A stretch of DNA of 64,000 bases from JBNLBT01 sp050303435. Its GTDB lineage: Bacteria > Pseudomonadota > Gammaproteobacteria > Xanthomonadales > Marinicellaceae. The notes under the pieces were generated by a model. That model ran no database searches. It saw nothing but the letters and a program-made list of their open reading frames with translations, and was not told where the DNA came from. Shown one piece after another: positions 34,926 to 45,300 of the stretch. A program made the translations under genes and the position numbers. How positions within the stretch are numbered: the stretch's first letter is position 1; each line of letters opens with the position of its first letter. The stretch covers positions 1 to 64,000 of the forward strand of contig JBNLBT010000007.1 of NCBI GenBank assembly GCA_050303435.1, read 5' to 3'.

Positions 34926-35322
34926 CAGGGCTCGGTATTGTATCGGTGCATGCGTTCAAATAAAGTTAACGCGCGCAGACGATTCTTCCGCGGCGCGCTG
35001 TGTTTGACCGTTGGGTGGAGCAAACCGTTGCATCCATCGGCGATTTTTCCCGCTCGGTGCATCGTTGCAGGCCGGGTGTCACTGGCCCGCGCCGCCGGGC
35101 CCGCAGGCCACCAACATTTGTTAGAAAATTTTAACATCAGAGTATGAATAAACGGCAAAATTTAGTAAAATCCCGCGGATTGTGTCAGCAAAGCGCCGGG
35201 AGATACAGCCCCGGTGTTGTCAATGCGAAATGGTTTGCCGCCCACATCGGGCGATGACAGGCTGAATACCTGACAATACAAACATTTAACCAATACCAAC
35301 AACTTGTTGAGAGGAGTGGTCG
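34926..35322. other. 397-bp divergent intergenic region between degS and petA
   Basis: It carries the presumed promoters of both degS and petABC. The part near degS is GC-rich with short inverted repeats (for example GCCGCCGGGCCCGC around 35092). From 35115 it becomes AT-rich, with TTGTTA (35118-35123) and, about 35 bp further on, TAAAAT (35164-35169) as weak promoter elements for petA. A short stem around GCCGGGAGATACAGCCCCGG (about 35193-35212) lies in the leader, and a good Shine-Dalgarno (GAGAGGAGTGG, 35309-35319) precedes petA. I see no gene or tRNA in it. Confidence 0.5.
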
Positions 35323-35913
35323 ATGACTGACGAAGTCAACAAAAGCCGGCGAAACCTGCTGCTTGGCACATCCGTGGTGGGTGTGGTCGGCGCGGCGTTT
35401 GCGGCGGTGCCGTTTATCAAATCGTGGTTGCCCAGCGAACGGGCCAAGGCGCAAGGCGGCCCTGTGCAGCAGGACATCTCCAAACTTGAACCCGGCCAGA
35501 TGTTGAGCGTCATGTGGCGCAGCCAGCCGGTGTTTGTGGTGAACCGCGATGAACGTCACCTGCAGGCCCTGCCGAGTCTGGATGGCCGATTGAAGGATCC
35601 GAAATCTGAATCCAGCACGCAACCGCAATACGCCCTCAATGAGCACCGCTCGATGAAACGCAATCTGCTGGTGGCCATTGGCATCTGCACGCATCTGGGC
35701 TGTTCACCAAAATACTACCCGGAAATGGTGTCGCAGCGCTTTGACTCCGAATGGAAAGGCGGGTTTTACTGCCCATGCCACAACTCACGCTTCGACATGG
35801 CCGGCCGCGTCTTCAGCGGTTCGCCGGCGAGCCGCAACCTGGACATACCGCCGTACATGTTTGTGGATGACAACACACTCGTCGTCGGTGTCGATCAAGA
35901 GGAGGCCGCATAA
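35323..35913 (+). CDS. petA: ubiquinol-cytochrome c reductase Rieske iron-sulfur subunit
   Basis: Iron-sulfur subunit of the cytochrome bc1 complex, moving electrons from ubiquinol to cytochrome c1. The 196-residue product has a Tat-type N-terminus (SRRNLLLG) merging into one membrane helix (about 10-33). The [2Fe-2S] motifs are C122-T-H-L-G-C127 and C150-P-C-H-N-S. The family insert between the strands (KSESSTQPQY) is normal length for proteobacterial PetA. First gene of petABC; its stop overlaps the petB start by one base. Confidence 0.97.
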   Translation: MTDEVNKSRRNLLLGTSVVGVVGAAFAAVPFIKSWLPSERAKAQGGPVQQDISKLEPGQMLSVMWRSQPVFVVNRDERHLQALPSLDGRLKDPKSESSTQPQYALNEHRSMKRNLLVAIGICTHLGCSPKYYPEMVSQRFDSEWKGGFYCPCHNSRFDMAGRVFSGSPASRNLDIPPYMFVDDNTLVVGVDQEEAA

Positions 35914-37160
35914 TGGGTAAAATTGCCAATTCAATGTCCGGCAAAAGCACAGGCTTCATGGGCTGGCTGGACCGCCGCCTGCCGGTGTCCGACTTTGTGC
36001 ACAATCACCTGACCGGATATTTTGCACCGAAAAACTTCAATTTCTGGTATTTCTTCGGCTCCCTGGCGCTGTTGGTGCTGGTGAATCAGATCGTCACCGG
36101 CATCTGGTTGACCATGCACTACAAACCGGACGCCGACCAGGCCTTCGGTCTGGTGGAATACATCATGCGCGACGTGCCGTGGGGCTGGCTGATCCGCTAC
36201 CTGCACACCACCGGTGCTTCAGCGTTCTTCATTGTGATCTATCTGCACATGTTCCGCGGCGTGATGTACGGTTCGTACAAAAAACCGCGCGAATTGGTGT
36301 GGATCTTCGGCATGGTGCTGTACCTGCTGTTGATGGCCGAAGCCTTCCTCGGGTACGTGTTGCCATGGGGCAACATGTCCTACTGGGGCGCCAAAGTGAT
36401 CACCTCGCTGTTCGGCGCGGTGCCGTATGCCGGTGAGGCCCTGGTGGAATGGGTGCGCGGCGATTACGTGATCTCCGACGCCACCTTGAACCGCTTCTTC
36501 GCGCTGCACGTGGTGGCCCTGCCGATCGCCATTCTGGGCCTGGTGGTGCTGCATTTGGCGGCGCTGCACCAGGTCGGCTCCAACAACCCGGAAGGCGTGG
36601 ACATCAAACAACACAAAGACGAAAACGGCAAGCCGCTGGACGGCATTCCGTTTCATCCGTACTACACCGTCAAGGACATCTTTGGCGTGTCGGCCTTCCT
36701 GCTGGTGTTTTTGTTCGTGGTCTTTGTTGCGCCGCAAATGGGCGGCTTGTTCCTGGAGCACGACAACTACGTGGTGGCCAACCCGGCGGTGACCCCGGAA
36801 CACATCAAACCGGTGTGGTACTTCACGCCGTTTTACGCCATGCTGCGCGCGGTGCCGGACATGAAATTGGGCGCGCTGATCATGTTCGCCGCCATCATTG
36901 TGCTGTTCCTGCTGCCGTGGCTGGATCGCAGCGAAGTCAAGTCGATTCGCTACCGCCGCTGGCCGTACAAACTGGCCCTGGGCCTGTTTGTGGTGACTTT
37001 TGTGGTGCTGGGCTGGCTGGGCATGCAATCGGGCAGTGACACGCAAACCCTGGTGGCGCGGCTGCTGACCGGCTATTATTTTGTATTTTTCATTTTCCTG
37101 CTGATCTACAGCCGCAATGAAAAACACCACCCCGTACCTGACCGGATCGAGGAACACTGA
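35913..37160 (+). CDS. petB: ubiquinol-cytochrome c reductase cytochrome b subunit
   Basis: Membrane subunit of complex III binding hemes bL and bH and the quinol and quinone sites. The 415-residue protein has the expected eight or so helices. The heme-ligand histidines are in the second helix (RYLHTTGASAFFIVIYLHM) and the fourth (FALHVVALPIAILGLVVLH). The Qo-site motif reads PEHIKPVWYF, containing a variant of the PEWY segment. Both flanking genes overlap by a single base (TAATG and TGATG), so translation is coupled. Confidence 0.97.
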   Translation: MGKIANSMSGKSTGFMGWLDRRLPVSDFVHNHLTGYFAPKNFNFWYFFGSLALLVLVNQIVTGIWLTMHYKPDADQAFGLVEYIMRDVPWGWLIRYLHTTGASAFFIVIYLHMFRGVMYGSYKKPRELVWIFGMVLYLLLMAEAFLGYVLPWGNMSYWGAKVITSLFGAVPYAGEALVEWVRGDYVISDATLNRFFALHVVALPIAILGLVVLHLAALHQVGSNNPEGVDIKQHKDENGKPLDGIPFHPYYTVKDIFGVSAFLLVFLFVVFVAPQMGGLFLEHDNYVVANPAVTPEHIKPVWYFTPFYAMLRAVPDMKLGALIMFAAIIVLFLLPWLDRSEVKSIRYRRWPYKLALGLFVVTFVVLGWLGMQSGSDTQTLVARLLTGYYFVFFIFLLIYSRNEKHHPVPDRIEEH

Positions 37161-37906
37161 TGAAGACTTTTGCATTGATCATTCTGGGCACACTGACTGC
37201 GGCCACCGCGATCGCCTCATCCGGTGGCACCGAGTTGAGAGAAAGCGCGCAAACCAACATCCGCTCCAAGGATTCCTTGCGCGACGGTGCCCGCACCTAC
37301 ATGAATTATTGTTTGGGCTGTCATTCAATGAAATACCAGCGCTACAGCCGCGTGGCCGAGGATCTGGAACTGACCAAGGATGAAATGGAAGAAAACCTGA
37401 TCCTGACCGGCGCCAAATACACCGACAAGATGGAAATTGCCATGACGCCTGAAGACAGCAAAAACTGGTTCAATAAAGCCATCCCACCGGATTTGACCGT
37501 GGTTGCCAAAGCGCGTGGCCTGGACTGGCTGTACAATTACATGTTGAGTTTTTATCGCGATGACACGCGTCCAAGCGGCTGGAATAACACGGTATTTGAA
37601 AACGCCTCCATGCCGCACGTGTTGTGGCAGTTCCAGGGCATTCAGACGGCACATTTTGACACCCACACCGACGCCGATGGCAATAAAATTCGCACCTTTG
37701 AATCGTTTGAGCTGGAACAGCCGGGCAGCATGAGTCCGGAAGAATACCGCACGCTGGTGCGCAACCTGGTCAACTTCCTGGATTACTCCAGCGAACCGGC
37801 CAAACTGATCCGCCTGTCTTACGCGCCGTGGGTGTTGCTGTTCATGGCCTTGCTGACATTCATGACCTTCCTGCTGAAAAAGGAATACTTCAAGGACGTG
37901 CATTGA
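37160..37906 (+). CDS. petC: cytochrome c1 subunit
   Basis: Heme c subunit of complex III. The 248-residue protein has a signal peptide (MKTFALIILGTLTAATAIAS), the heme site C51-L-G-C-H55, and a probable Met ligand in the periplasmic domain (NASMPHVLWQ region). It ends with a C-terminal membrane anchor (about 220-240; PWVLLFMALLTFMTFLL) followed by a basic tail. Last gene of petABC, followed by a compact promoter and terminator-like region before sspA. Confidence 0.96.
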   Translation: MKTFALIILGTLTAATAIASSGGTELRESAQTNIRSKDSLRDGARTYMNYCLGCHSMKYQRYSRVAEDLELTKDEMEENLILTGAKYTDKMEIAMTPEDSKNWFNKAIPPDLTVVAKARGLDWLYNYMLSFYRDDTRPSGWNNTVFENASMPHVLWQFQGIQTAHFDTHTDADGNKIRTFESFELEQPGSMSPEEYRTLVRNLVNFLDYSSEPAKLIRLSYAPWVLLFMALLTFMTFLLKKEYFKDVH

Positions 37907-37916
37907 TTTGGGCGTG

Positions 37917-37945
37917 TTAAAAAAACATTAAAAATTTGCTATAAT
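37917..37945 (+). promoter_or_regulatory. predicted strong extended -10 promoter for sspA
   Basis: TGCTATAAT (37937-37945) is a consensus -10 box with a TGN extension. TTAAAA (37917-37922) lies at the -35 position with 17 bp spacing. The predicted start (about 37952) falls within the stem of the hairpin at 37949-37985. Confidence 0.65.
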
Positions 37946-37948
37946 TGA

Positions 37949-37985
37949 AAAGCTTGTACGAATTGAATTTGTGCAGGCTTTTTTT
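37949..37985 (+). terminator. intrinsic terminator or leader attenuator between petC and sspA
   Basis: An 11-bp stem AAAGCTTGTAC/GTGCAGGCTTT (37949-37959 and 37971-37981, two G-U pairs) with an 11-nt loop is followed by a 7-T run. It can end the petABC transcript, but it also sits at the predicted start of the sspA mRNA, so it may shape the sspA leader. Confidence 0.75.
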
Positions 37986-38009
37986 ATTGACCCGCGGAGT
38001 GTACCAACT

Positions 38010-38642
38010 GTGCCAATATTAGAAAGAGGACGATCGTTGATATCAGTTTATTCAGAGCCGGAATCATTTGACTCCCATCGCATCCGTTTTTTGCTGACCA
38101 CAAAAAACATCAGCTGCAAAATCATCAACGTGGACCGGAACTATCCGCCCGAAGATCTGATGCAGAACAACCCGGAGCTGGAAATCCCCGCTCTGATTGA
38201 TCGCGACATGCACATTTACGGCGTGCACGTGATTTCCGAATACCTGGATGAGCGTTACCCGCACCCGCCGCTGATGCCACCCGATCCAATGACCCGCGCG
38301 CGTTTGCGCTTCACCGTGTACCGTCTGGAAAAGGACTGGTTCAGCAGCGTGCATGCGATTGAAAATGCCGTCGGCGAAAAGAAAAAGCAGGCGATAGATG
38401 CCTTGACCCATCAGTTGATGGCGGCCGACTCACTGTTTGCCTCAAACAAATATTTTCTGCACGATGAAATGTCCATCGTCGACACCAACCTGATTCCGTT
38501 CCTGTGGCGTTTGGAACATTTTGGCCTGGACTGGGAAGCCCTGCCCAAATCGCTGCGCAACTACGCCCACCGTATTTTTCAAAGCAAGGCCTTCCGCAAG
38601 AGCATCACCGAACAGGAGCGTGAATACAGATTCTATCTGTGA
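38010..38642 (+). CDS. sspA: stringent starvation protein A
   Basis: A glutathione-S-transferase-fold protein that binds RNA polymerase and affects stress and stationary-phase transcription. The GTG at 38010 gives 210 residues (MPILERGRSLISVYSEPESF...). Its N-terminal thioredoxin-like part includes PEDLMQNNPELEIPALIDRD and GVHVISEYLDERYPHPPLMP, and the C-terminal helical domain follows. The PHP segment in ERYPHPPLMP is a conserved SspA surface feature. An earlier in-frame GTG (37971) lies in the terminator hairpin and is rejected. It is next to petC and followed by sspB, the usual order. Confidence 0.93.
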   Translation: MPILERGRSLISVYSEPESFDSHRIRFLLTTKNISCKIINVDRNYPPEDLMQNNPELEIPALIDRDMHIYGVHVISEYLDERYPHPPLMPPDPMTRARLRFTVYRLEKDWFSSVHAIENAVGEKKKQAIDALTHQLMAADSLFASNKYFLHDEMSIVDTNLIPFLWRLEHFGLDWEALPKSLRNYAHRIFQSKAFRKSITEQEREYRFYL

Positions 38643-38659
38643 GTTCCAGAGTGTCGGCA

Positions 38660-39046
38660 ATGAATTCGGTCAAACCCTATCTGCTCAAAGCGCTGCATCA
38701 ATGGATCAGCGACAACGGCTTGACCCCGCAGATCATCGTCGAAGAACGCGGCGATGAGCTGCGCGTGCCACCGGGCATCGGCAACGACGGCAAAATCATT
38801 CTGAACATCTCCCACGACGCCACCGCCAACCTGCAGATGGACGACGATTACATCACCTTCAACGCGCGCTTCTCCGGCCAGTCCCGCGCCCTGCTGATCC
38901 CGGTCGGCCTGGTGATGGCCATCTACGCACGCGAAAACGGCAAAGGCATGATGTTCGAAGTCGAAGAAGGCGATGATGGCGACGACGATGGCGACAACGG
39001 CCCGGACCCCAAACCGAAAAAACCCAACCTCAAACTGGTGGAATGA
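38660..39046 (+). CDS. sspB: ClpXP specificity-enhancing factor SspB
   Basis: Adaptor that delivers ssrA-tagged and other proteins to ClpXP. The 128-residue product from ATG 38660 has the conserved core VKPYLLKALHQWISDNG, VPPGIGNDGKIILNIS and FNARFSGQSRALLIPVGLVMAIYARENG. A flexible acidic linker (DGDDDGDNGPDPKPK) follows, ending in the ClpX-binding tail LKLVE. A GTG start at 38639 overlapping sspA is possible but less likely. Confidence 0.95.
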   Translation: MNSVKPYLLKALHQWISDNGLTPQIIVEERGDELRVPPGIGNDGKIILNISHDATANLQMDDDYITFNARFSGQSRALLIPVGLVMAIYARENGKGMMFEVEEGDDGDDDGDNGPDPKPKKPNLKLVE

Positions 39047-39079
39047 TCGATCCGGCAGGATCGGTGGTCCAGTTTGATT

Positions 39080-41701
39080 TCAATGATTGGCATCGGATTC
39101 TTGCGCTGAATCCGCGGTTTTCTTGTGTGGATTGTCAATGCCATAGGTCATGGACAATGTTTCTGCCATTGCAACAAACTCATCGTCTGCGGGGTGCATC
39201 ACATACATGTCCGCGAGGTTATCCTGTACCAGTGTCCGCGCGGCTGCATCATCGCCAAGCAAATGCAAGATGTGCGCCTTGAGGATGCGCATTTCCGCGG
39301 CGCGGTAGCGGTAAGTGCCGCCCAAAACATCGAACAGTTCAATGGAGCGATCGATGGGCGGAATGGCGTCAGCATGACGACCGATGTACATCAGCAAATA
39401 GCCGAGCGATTTGTAAAAAAATGCCAGCTTCGGTGACGTTGTGCTGCTGGAATTCTCCAGAATTGCAATGGCTTGTTGGTACTGTTGCAGGGCTTCATCG
39501 TAGCGTTCCATGCGTGAATACACGTGGCCGGTGTTGTAGATGGTGCTGGCTTTGCTCGGGTGATTGCCTGGGTAAATGACGTTGAGTATGTTGTTGGATG
39601 TTTGATAATGCGTCAATGCCTGTTGCAAATCACCCTGCTCCATGATGTTCCAGGCCAGATTGTTGTAAATTGAAACCTGACTGATGTGGTCATCTCCGAA
39701 TATCTGAGTATTCAATTTAAGCGCATCCAGCAAATAGCGGTTGGCTTCTTCGTATTGCCGCTGGCCCTGAAAGTTTCTTGCAAACAATTCGTACAGCCGA
39801 CTGAGCTGCCAGATGTCCTCTGAATCTTTGTTTAATCCGACGGCATCCACACAGTTTTGGGCCCAGGTTGTCGATTCATCATAAGCGCCTTGCAAGTTGA
39901 GCCATTGCGCTTTGATTGTACACACCCTGAACCATCGCGGGTGTGTTTCGGGCAGTGTGGACAAGAATGGCTCGATGATTTCCTCGACCAACTGCATTTG
40001 GCCGTTGACCAGTAAAATGTTCAATCGGGTGATTTGCGCGTCAATGGACGCATCGCTGGACAATGTATCCAAGTCATCAAACAAGGCCAGCGCCTGATCA
40101 CTTTGACCGTCGTCTTGCAGAGACTGCGCCATTTGCGCGGTCCATTGCATGCGTTCATCCGCGGACATTTGTGGCACCTGCGATTCAATGGACTGCAACA
40201 AATCCAGGGCCTGCGTTGTTTCACCGATGTGGTTATACACTTCAGCGATGTCGGTGGACAGGCGAAAGGCCAGCACTGGGTCAGCGGCTGTGTTTTGCTG
40301 TATCAATCGCGCGGTCTGATCCATGATTTGTCTGGCGGTGATGTTCTTACCCATGGTCTGGGTCGGGTCGGCATTCTTAAAAGCCTGAATGAACGCCTGG
40401 CTGATGGTCTCGGCACGTTGCTGTTCACGCAGTGCTTCATTGCGTTCACTTTGCAGACGCGCAATGAACAGCACCGTCATCAGCACAAATACAGCGACCA
40501 CCGCACTCGCCAAGGCGTTGCGTCTGAAAAACTTACCGCTGCGATACAGCATGCCCGGTGCGTGGGCCTTGACCGGTCGGCCGGCCCGGTGGTTTTCGAT
40601 GTCGTTGATCAGATCCGCCACCACCGCATAGCGTTGCTCCGGATCGCTTTGAATGGCTTTGGCCAGGATGCGGTCCAGATCCCCATGCAAAGCGCGCTGC
40701 ACGGCGCGGTGGCTCATGGCGCAGGCAAAGCGATTCTCAGGGTCCGGTTCAAGCACGCGTTGACTGGCCAGCGGCGGGCTGTTGTGCATCACCTGTTTGC
40801 GGTATTCATTGAGGGTGAAGCGTGACACCTCGAAAGGGCGCTGTCCGGTCAACAACTCAAACAGCACAACGCCCAGCGAATACACATCGCTGGCGGTGCC
40901 AACCGGTTCACCGAGGATCTGTTCCGGGCTGGCGTATGCGGGCGTCATCAATTGCGCGCCCGTGCGCGTGTCCATGTTGGGGGAATCCAGTACTTTGGCG
41001 ATGCCAAAATCCAGCAATTTAACCTGCCCTTGCGCGTTCACCACCACATTGGCCGGCTTGATGTCCCGATGCACAATCAATTGGCGGTGCGCGTATTCAA
41101 CCGCTTCGCACAGTTGCAGAAACAGTTGCACGCGCTGGCTGACGTCCAATTGGTGTTGATTGCAATACGCATCAATTGGTAGACCCGGCGTGTATTCCAT
41201 CACCACAAAGGGGCGATGGTCGTCCAGGTGCCCGGCGTCGATGAAGGCCGCGATGTTGGGGTGTTTCAATCGCGACAGAATGTGGGATTCGCGAATAAAG
41301 CGCTGCCGTTGTGAATCGCTGTGCAGGTGTTCTCGCAACACCTTGACGGCCACCTGGTGAGCAATGTTGGGGTCTTGGTGCTGGCACAAGAAGACCGCGC
41401 CGCTGCCGCCTTCACCCAGCTTGGATACCACCCGATAGCGGCCCAGCTGCAGATTATCAATGCCCTCGGTGTGTGCTTCCGATTTCAATAAATCGGTCAA
41501 ATACAGATTCAAAGGGCTGGCATCAAATTCATTCAAACGGTTGTGCGAGGTGATCAGAGACTGCAGAAGTTGCGCGATTTCGGGTTGCTCGCTGCAATGG
41601 GTCCGGAGGAACACATCCAGGTCGGGGGATCCACTGTCCAGGTACCGTTCGAACAGGCTCTGAGCTTGTCGCTCTGTTTTATTGATGTCAGATTCAGTCA
41701 T
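39080..41701 (-). CDS. membrane serine/threonine kinase with C-terminal TPR array
   Basis: A Hanks-type protein kinase of 873 residues from ATG 41701. A helical N-terminal segment (1-80) precedes the kinase domain (about 90-365): Gly loop LGEGGSGAVF, catalytic Lys in VAVKVL, HRDIKPANVVV, the DFG motif in LLDFGIAKVL and SDVYSLGVVLFEL. All catalytic residues are present. One membrane helix follows (about 400-420; ASAVVAVFVLMTVLFIA), then about 450 residues of TPR-like repeats (YNNLAWNIMEQGDLQQALTH, YNTGHVYSRMERYDEALQQY) that would lie outside the cytoplasm. It overlaps the upstream ECF sigma gene by 8 nt. Kinase plus own sigma factor is the ECF43-type pair; the kinase is expected to control the sigma factor. 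Confidence 0.9.
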   Translation of the reverse strand: MTESDINKTERQAQSLFERYLDSGSPDLDVFLRTHCSEQPEIAQLLQSLITSHNRLNEFDASPLNLYLTDLLKSEAHTEGIDNLQLGRYRVVSKLGEGGSGAVFLCQHQDPNIAHQVAVKVLREHLHSDSQRQRFIRESHILSRLKHPNIAAFIDAGHLDDHRPFVVMEYTPGLPIDAYCNQHQLDVSQRVQLFLQLCEAVEYAHRQLIVHRDIKPANVVVNAQGQVKLLDFGIAKVLDSPNMDTRTGAQLMTPAYASPEQILGEPVGTASDVYSLGVVLFELLTGQRPFEVSRFTLNEYRKQVMHNSPPLASQRVLEPDPENRFACAMSHRAVQRALHGDLDRILAKAIQSDPEQRYAVVADLINDIENHRAGRPVKAHAPGMLYRSGKFFRRNALASAVVAVFVLMTVLFIARLQSERNEALREQQRAETISQAFIQAFKNADPTQTMGKNITARQIMDQTARLIQQNTAADPVLAFRLSTDIAEVYNHIGETTQALDLLQSIESQVPQMSADERMQWTAQMAQSLQDDGQSDQALALFDDLDTLSSDASIDAQITRLNILLVNGQMQLVEEIIEPFLSTLPETHPRWFRVCTIKAQWLNLQGAYDESTTWAQNCVDAVGLNKDSEDIWQLSRLYELFARNFQGQRQYEEANRYLLDALKLNTQIFGDDHISQVSIYNNLAWNIMEQGDLQQALTHYQTSNNILNVIYPGNHPSKASTIYNTGHVYSRMERYDEALQQYQQAIAILENSSSTTSPKLAFFYKSLGYLLMYIGRHADAIPPIDRSIELFDVLGGTYRYRAAEMRILKAHILHLLGDDAAARTLVQDNLADMYVMHPADDEFVAMAETLSMTYGIDNPHKKTADSAQESDANH

Positions 41702-42245
41702 CGCCGATTCTCCGATGCATCCAGGCCCGGCCAAATTGCCACTTGCGGGTCACGGTGCGTTGATCAATGTCCAAAGTTCGGGCGGCTTCTTCCAGCGTCA
41801 GACCGACAAAAAAACGCAGTTTGATCACCTGTTCACACAGCGGATCGAACGTCGCCAGTTTTTTCAGTTGAGCATCGATCAACAGATAATCCTGCAAACC
41901 GTCCGGTGCTTCAAGTTGGATTTCAATGTCATCCAGAGACACCGTGTGCAATGCACCACCGCGCTTGTCGGCCGTCTTGCGACGGATGTTGTCGATCAGA
42001 AAACAACGCAGCGATTCGCTGAAATGAATCAAAAATTTTTTGCGGTCTTCTGCAGCCAACGCTTTGTTTTCCAGCATGCGCATAAACGTTTCGTTGACCA
42101 CCTCAGTGGTTTGCAAGGTCAGATTGTAATACTTCCGCTTCTGACCGCGCGCGCGCTGCTTGATCACATTCAGCATGTTTTCCAACATTGAATCAAGCGT
42201 GTTCGCTGCGCACGATTCATTTTGATCAGAGAAAGCACTCATCAA
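41694..42245 (-). CDS. ECF sigma factor of the kinase-associated (ECF43-like) group
   Basis: A 183-residue RNA polymerase sigma factor with region 2 (VVNETFMRMLENKALAAEDRKKFLIHFSESLRCFLIDNIRRKTADKR) and region 4 (CEQVIKLRFFVGLTLEEAARTLDIDQRTVTRKW, with the helix-turn-helix). No anti-sigma factor gene is nearby; instead the next gene is a membrane protein kinase translated from an overlapping start. In this sigma group regulation is thought to be by phosphorylation. It is divergent from the RHS gene with 119 bp between starts, so the RHS gene is a natural candidate target. Confidence 0.85.
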   Translation of the reverse strand: MMSAFSDQNESCAANTLDSMLENMLNVIKQRARGQKRKYYNLTLQTTEVVNETFMRMLENKALAAEDRKKFLIHFSESLRCFLIDNIRRKTADKRGGALHTVSLDDIEIQLEAPDGLQDYLLIDAQLKKLATFDPLCEQVIKLRFFVGLTLEEAARTLDIDQRTVTRKWQFGRAWMHRRIGDD

Positions 42246-42364
42246 CAGATTGAGTAAATTGAACAGTGGTAATCAATATAACCCCAATCACAGAAAAAAT
42301 AAATGTCCGAATAATTCATTCCGTTTCGAAAAACAATGCATTGACAAAGTTAAAGGCAAAAATC

Positions 42365-45300
42365 ATGAATAAAAATATCATCGCAAAAGCTGGGTGTATA
42401 AGTGCACTGTTCGGATTATTGTTGGTTTCACAAAACGCCTGGAGTAAAAAAGCGGTTACAAAATACCAAGAACCTTGCGACGTTTTAAGAAACCCTTCAT
42501 TTGAAGTAGATTACTGCAAGACCACCAAAAATGAAACTTGGTATGGAGAAGGCGCCAATGTTGAAGCCGGTGAGGATTGTGTGGCCGCCAGACAGGCGGT
42601 GACTGACTATCCTGTAACCAGCTGCACTCCAACGGGACATGAATCTTGGGGGGTTTGGTATTTTGAAAATCAGGAGTGGGAACGTTGTCAAAATCTCGGA
42701 GACAATGTGGTCACCTGTGATGCGAGCGACAGATGGACGGGCAAATATTATTTTGGCAATTGCCCAGTCGGTACGTTGTTTGATGCCGAATTGGGCTGCG
42801 TTCAGGATGATTTTGAACCGGATGCATGCTCAGTGGAATCGGCTTCCTCCAGCATTGGTAATCCAATACATTTGGGCAATGGCAACAAACATCACAAGGA
42901 ATTGATCGAGATTGGCAGTGAATCGATTCAACTGACCCTCAGCTACAATTCAAATTTACGACGGGATGAGTGGGGAATCGTCGAATTCAACCATTTGGCA
43001 CCAGGCTGGACACACAATTACAATTTTGGAATTTCGACCGTCTATGAAGCCTATGGTGAAACCTTTGTCTACATCAAAAGACCCAATGGCCGAAACATGA
43101 AATTTGTAAAATCCGGAGGGGTTTGGCAATCGGCTTTACCCAGCGACATGCAGTTGACAGAAACTGTGAATGGTTGGGAATTGCTCACGGGTGAAAACAC
43201 GCGTGAAGTGTATGTGCTGGTGGAGGATCGTAAAGCCGCGATTGAGTCCATGCATTTTTCTAACGGCCATTCACTCACATTCGAAAACTCCACATCTTCT
43301 CCTGACTTGCTTGGTAAAGTGATCGATGAGTTTGGAGGCTTCATTAAATTTCATTACAATTGGAGCAGTCAAACAGGCCATCGTATCTATCAAATCAGCA
43401 ATCACCAAGGTCATGTGTGGAACTTTGGTTATCATAACACCAGTAAAAACCTTGAGTCTGTGCTATACCCGGATACCAGCACAAAACAATTTCATTATGA
43501 GGACGCCACGCATACGCATGCATTGACCGGTATTACTGATCAACGCGGTGTCAGATTTGCAACTTACCAGTACGATGCCAGTCAACGCGTGGTGTATGAA
43601 AAACATCACGCTGTGGATGAAAGCAATAACCCCGTGAATGTTGAAGAATTGACCATCGTCTACAACGCGGACAACACACGCACTGTCACCAATTCCAGAG
43701 GTCAGGTGTCAACTTACACACTGCAAAAACTCAATGGCCTTTGGAAAATTACTGATCTGACGGGTCCGGGTTGTTCAACTTGTTCAATGACCAACAGCAG
43801 TTTCAGCTATGATCCAGTAAACAACAACCTGTTGTCAAAAACCCAGGACGGCTTGATCACGCACTACGGCAATTACGACGCCAAAGGCCAGTACGGTCAC
43901 CGCATCGAAGCCTTCGGCACCGCCGAGCAGCGCCAGATTGATTTCACCTACGACGCGCGCTTTTTCAACAAGCCGCTGACCATCACCGAAGATTCGGTGT
44001 TCACCGGCCAGGATAAAGTCACCACGTACACCTACAACAGCACCGGTCAAATGACTTCAATGAGCGTCAGCGGGCACAAACCGGACGGCACCGCGATCAG
44101 CCGCAGCACAACCTATCAGTACAACGGCCCGTTCAATCAGCTCAGCCAGATCGACGGCCCGCGCACCGATCTGTCCGATGTGACCACCTTCACCTATTAC
44201 AGCGACACCGATCCAGTGGTGCACAACCGCAATCGGCTGGAGAAAGTCACCAACGCCGCCGGTCTGATCGAACGCGACAACATCCAGTGGTCGGCCACCG
44301 GCAAAGTGCTCAGTGAAGACCGCCTCAACGGCTTGTCCATTGCCAACGTCTACGACGCCAACACCGACCGCCTGACCACGGTGACACAGACAGTCGGCAG
44401 CGATTCGATCGTCACCGCGTTCACCTACCTGGCCACCGGTGAGCTGGCCACGGTGACGCGTTTCAGCGGCACGCCGCAGGCGCAGGTGATGACCTTGGCC
44501 TACGACGATGCCTTGCGTCTGATCCGCATCACCGATTCACTGGGCAATTACATCAAGTTCACCCTGGACACCGAAGGCAATCAGCTGGCCGAGAAAACCT
44601 ACGATCCGCAGGATGCGCTGAAAAAGATGATCACCCAGACCTTTGATGCCTACGACCAGGTCGACGTGCGCACGCAATCGGGCGTGGGCGTGGATTTCGA
44701 TTTCAGCTCCGATCGCACACTGGATCAGCAGACCAACGGCAACGGCGTGATCACCGATTACAGCTACGACGCCCTGCGGCGCCTGACACAGATTTCCCAG
44801 GACGACGGCGGCAGCATACCGGCCACAGCCGACACCGACACCGCGTTCACCTACGATGCGCAGGACCGGGTCAAAACCGTCACCGACGCGCGCGGCAACA
44901 CGACCACTTATCTGTACGATGATCTGGGCCATCTGATCACCCTGATCAGCCCCGACACCGGCACCACGCAATACGCCTACGACGCGGCCGGCAACATGAC
45001 GCAGAAAACCGACGCCAACGGCATCACCGTGACCATGAGTTACGACGCGCTGAACCGCCACACTGGGCGGGATTTCACCGACAACACGCTGGATGTGGGC
45101 TTCACCTTCGATCAGGGCGCCACCGGACAGGGCATGATGACCGCCATGTCGGATCAAAGCGGTTCAACCGCCTGGACCTACAGCGGTTTTGGCCAGTTGA
45201 CCTCAAAGCTGCAGCAGATCACCGGCTACAGCAGCGCAACGGTCACGGGTTTTAATAACCTTGATCTGGTCTACACCCACGACGATCAAAACCGCGTGGA

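Noticed and set aside
34926..35322. Possible tRNA or small RNA in the degS-petA gap
   Set aside because: No T-arm/acceptor pairing or clear sRNA terminator; only short GC-rich inverted repeats.
36219..37175. His/Gln-rich frame antisense to petB
   Set aside because: A mirror of the hydrophobic petB codons, not a gene.
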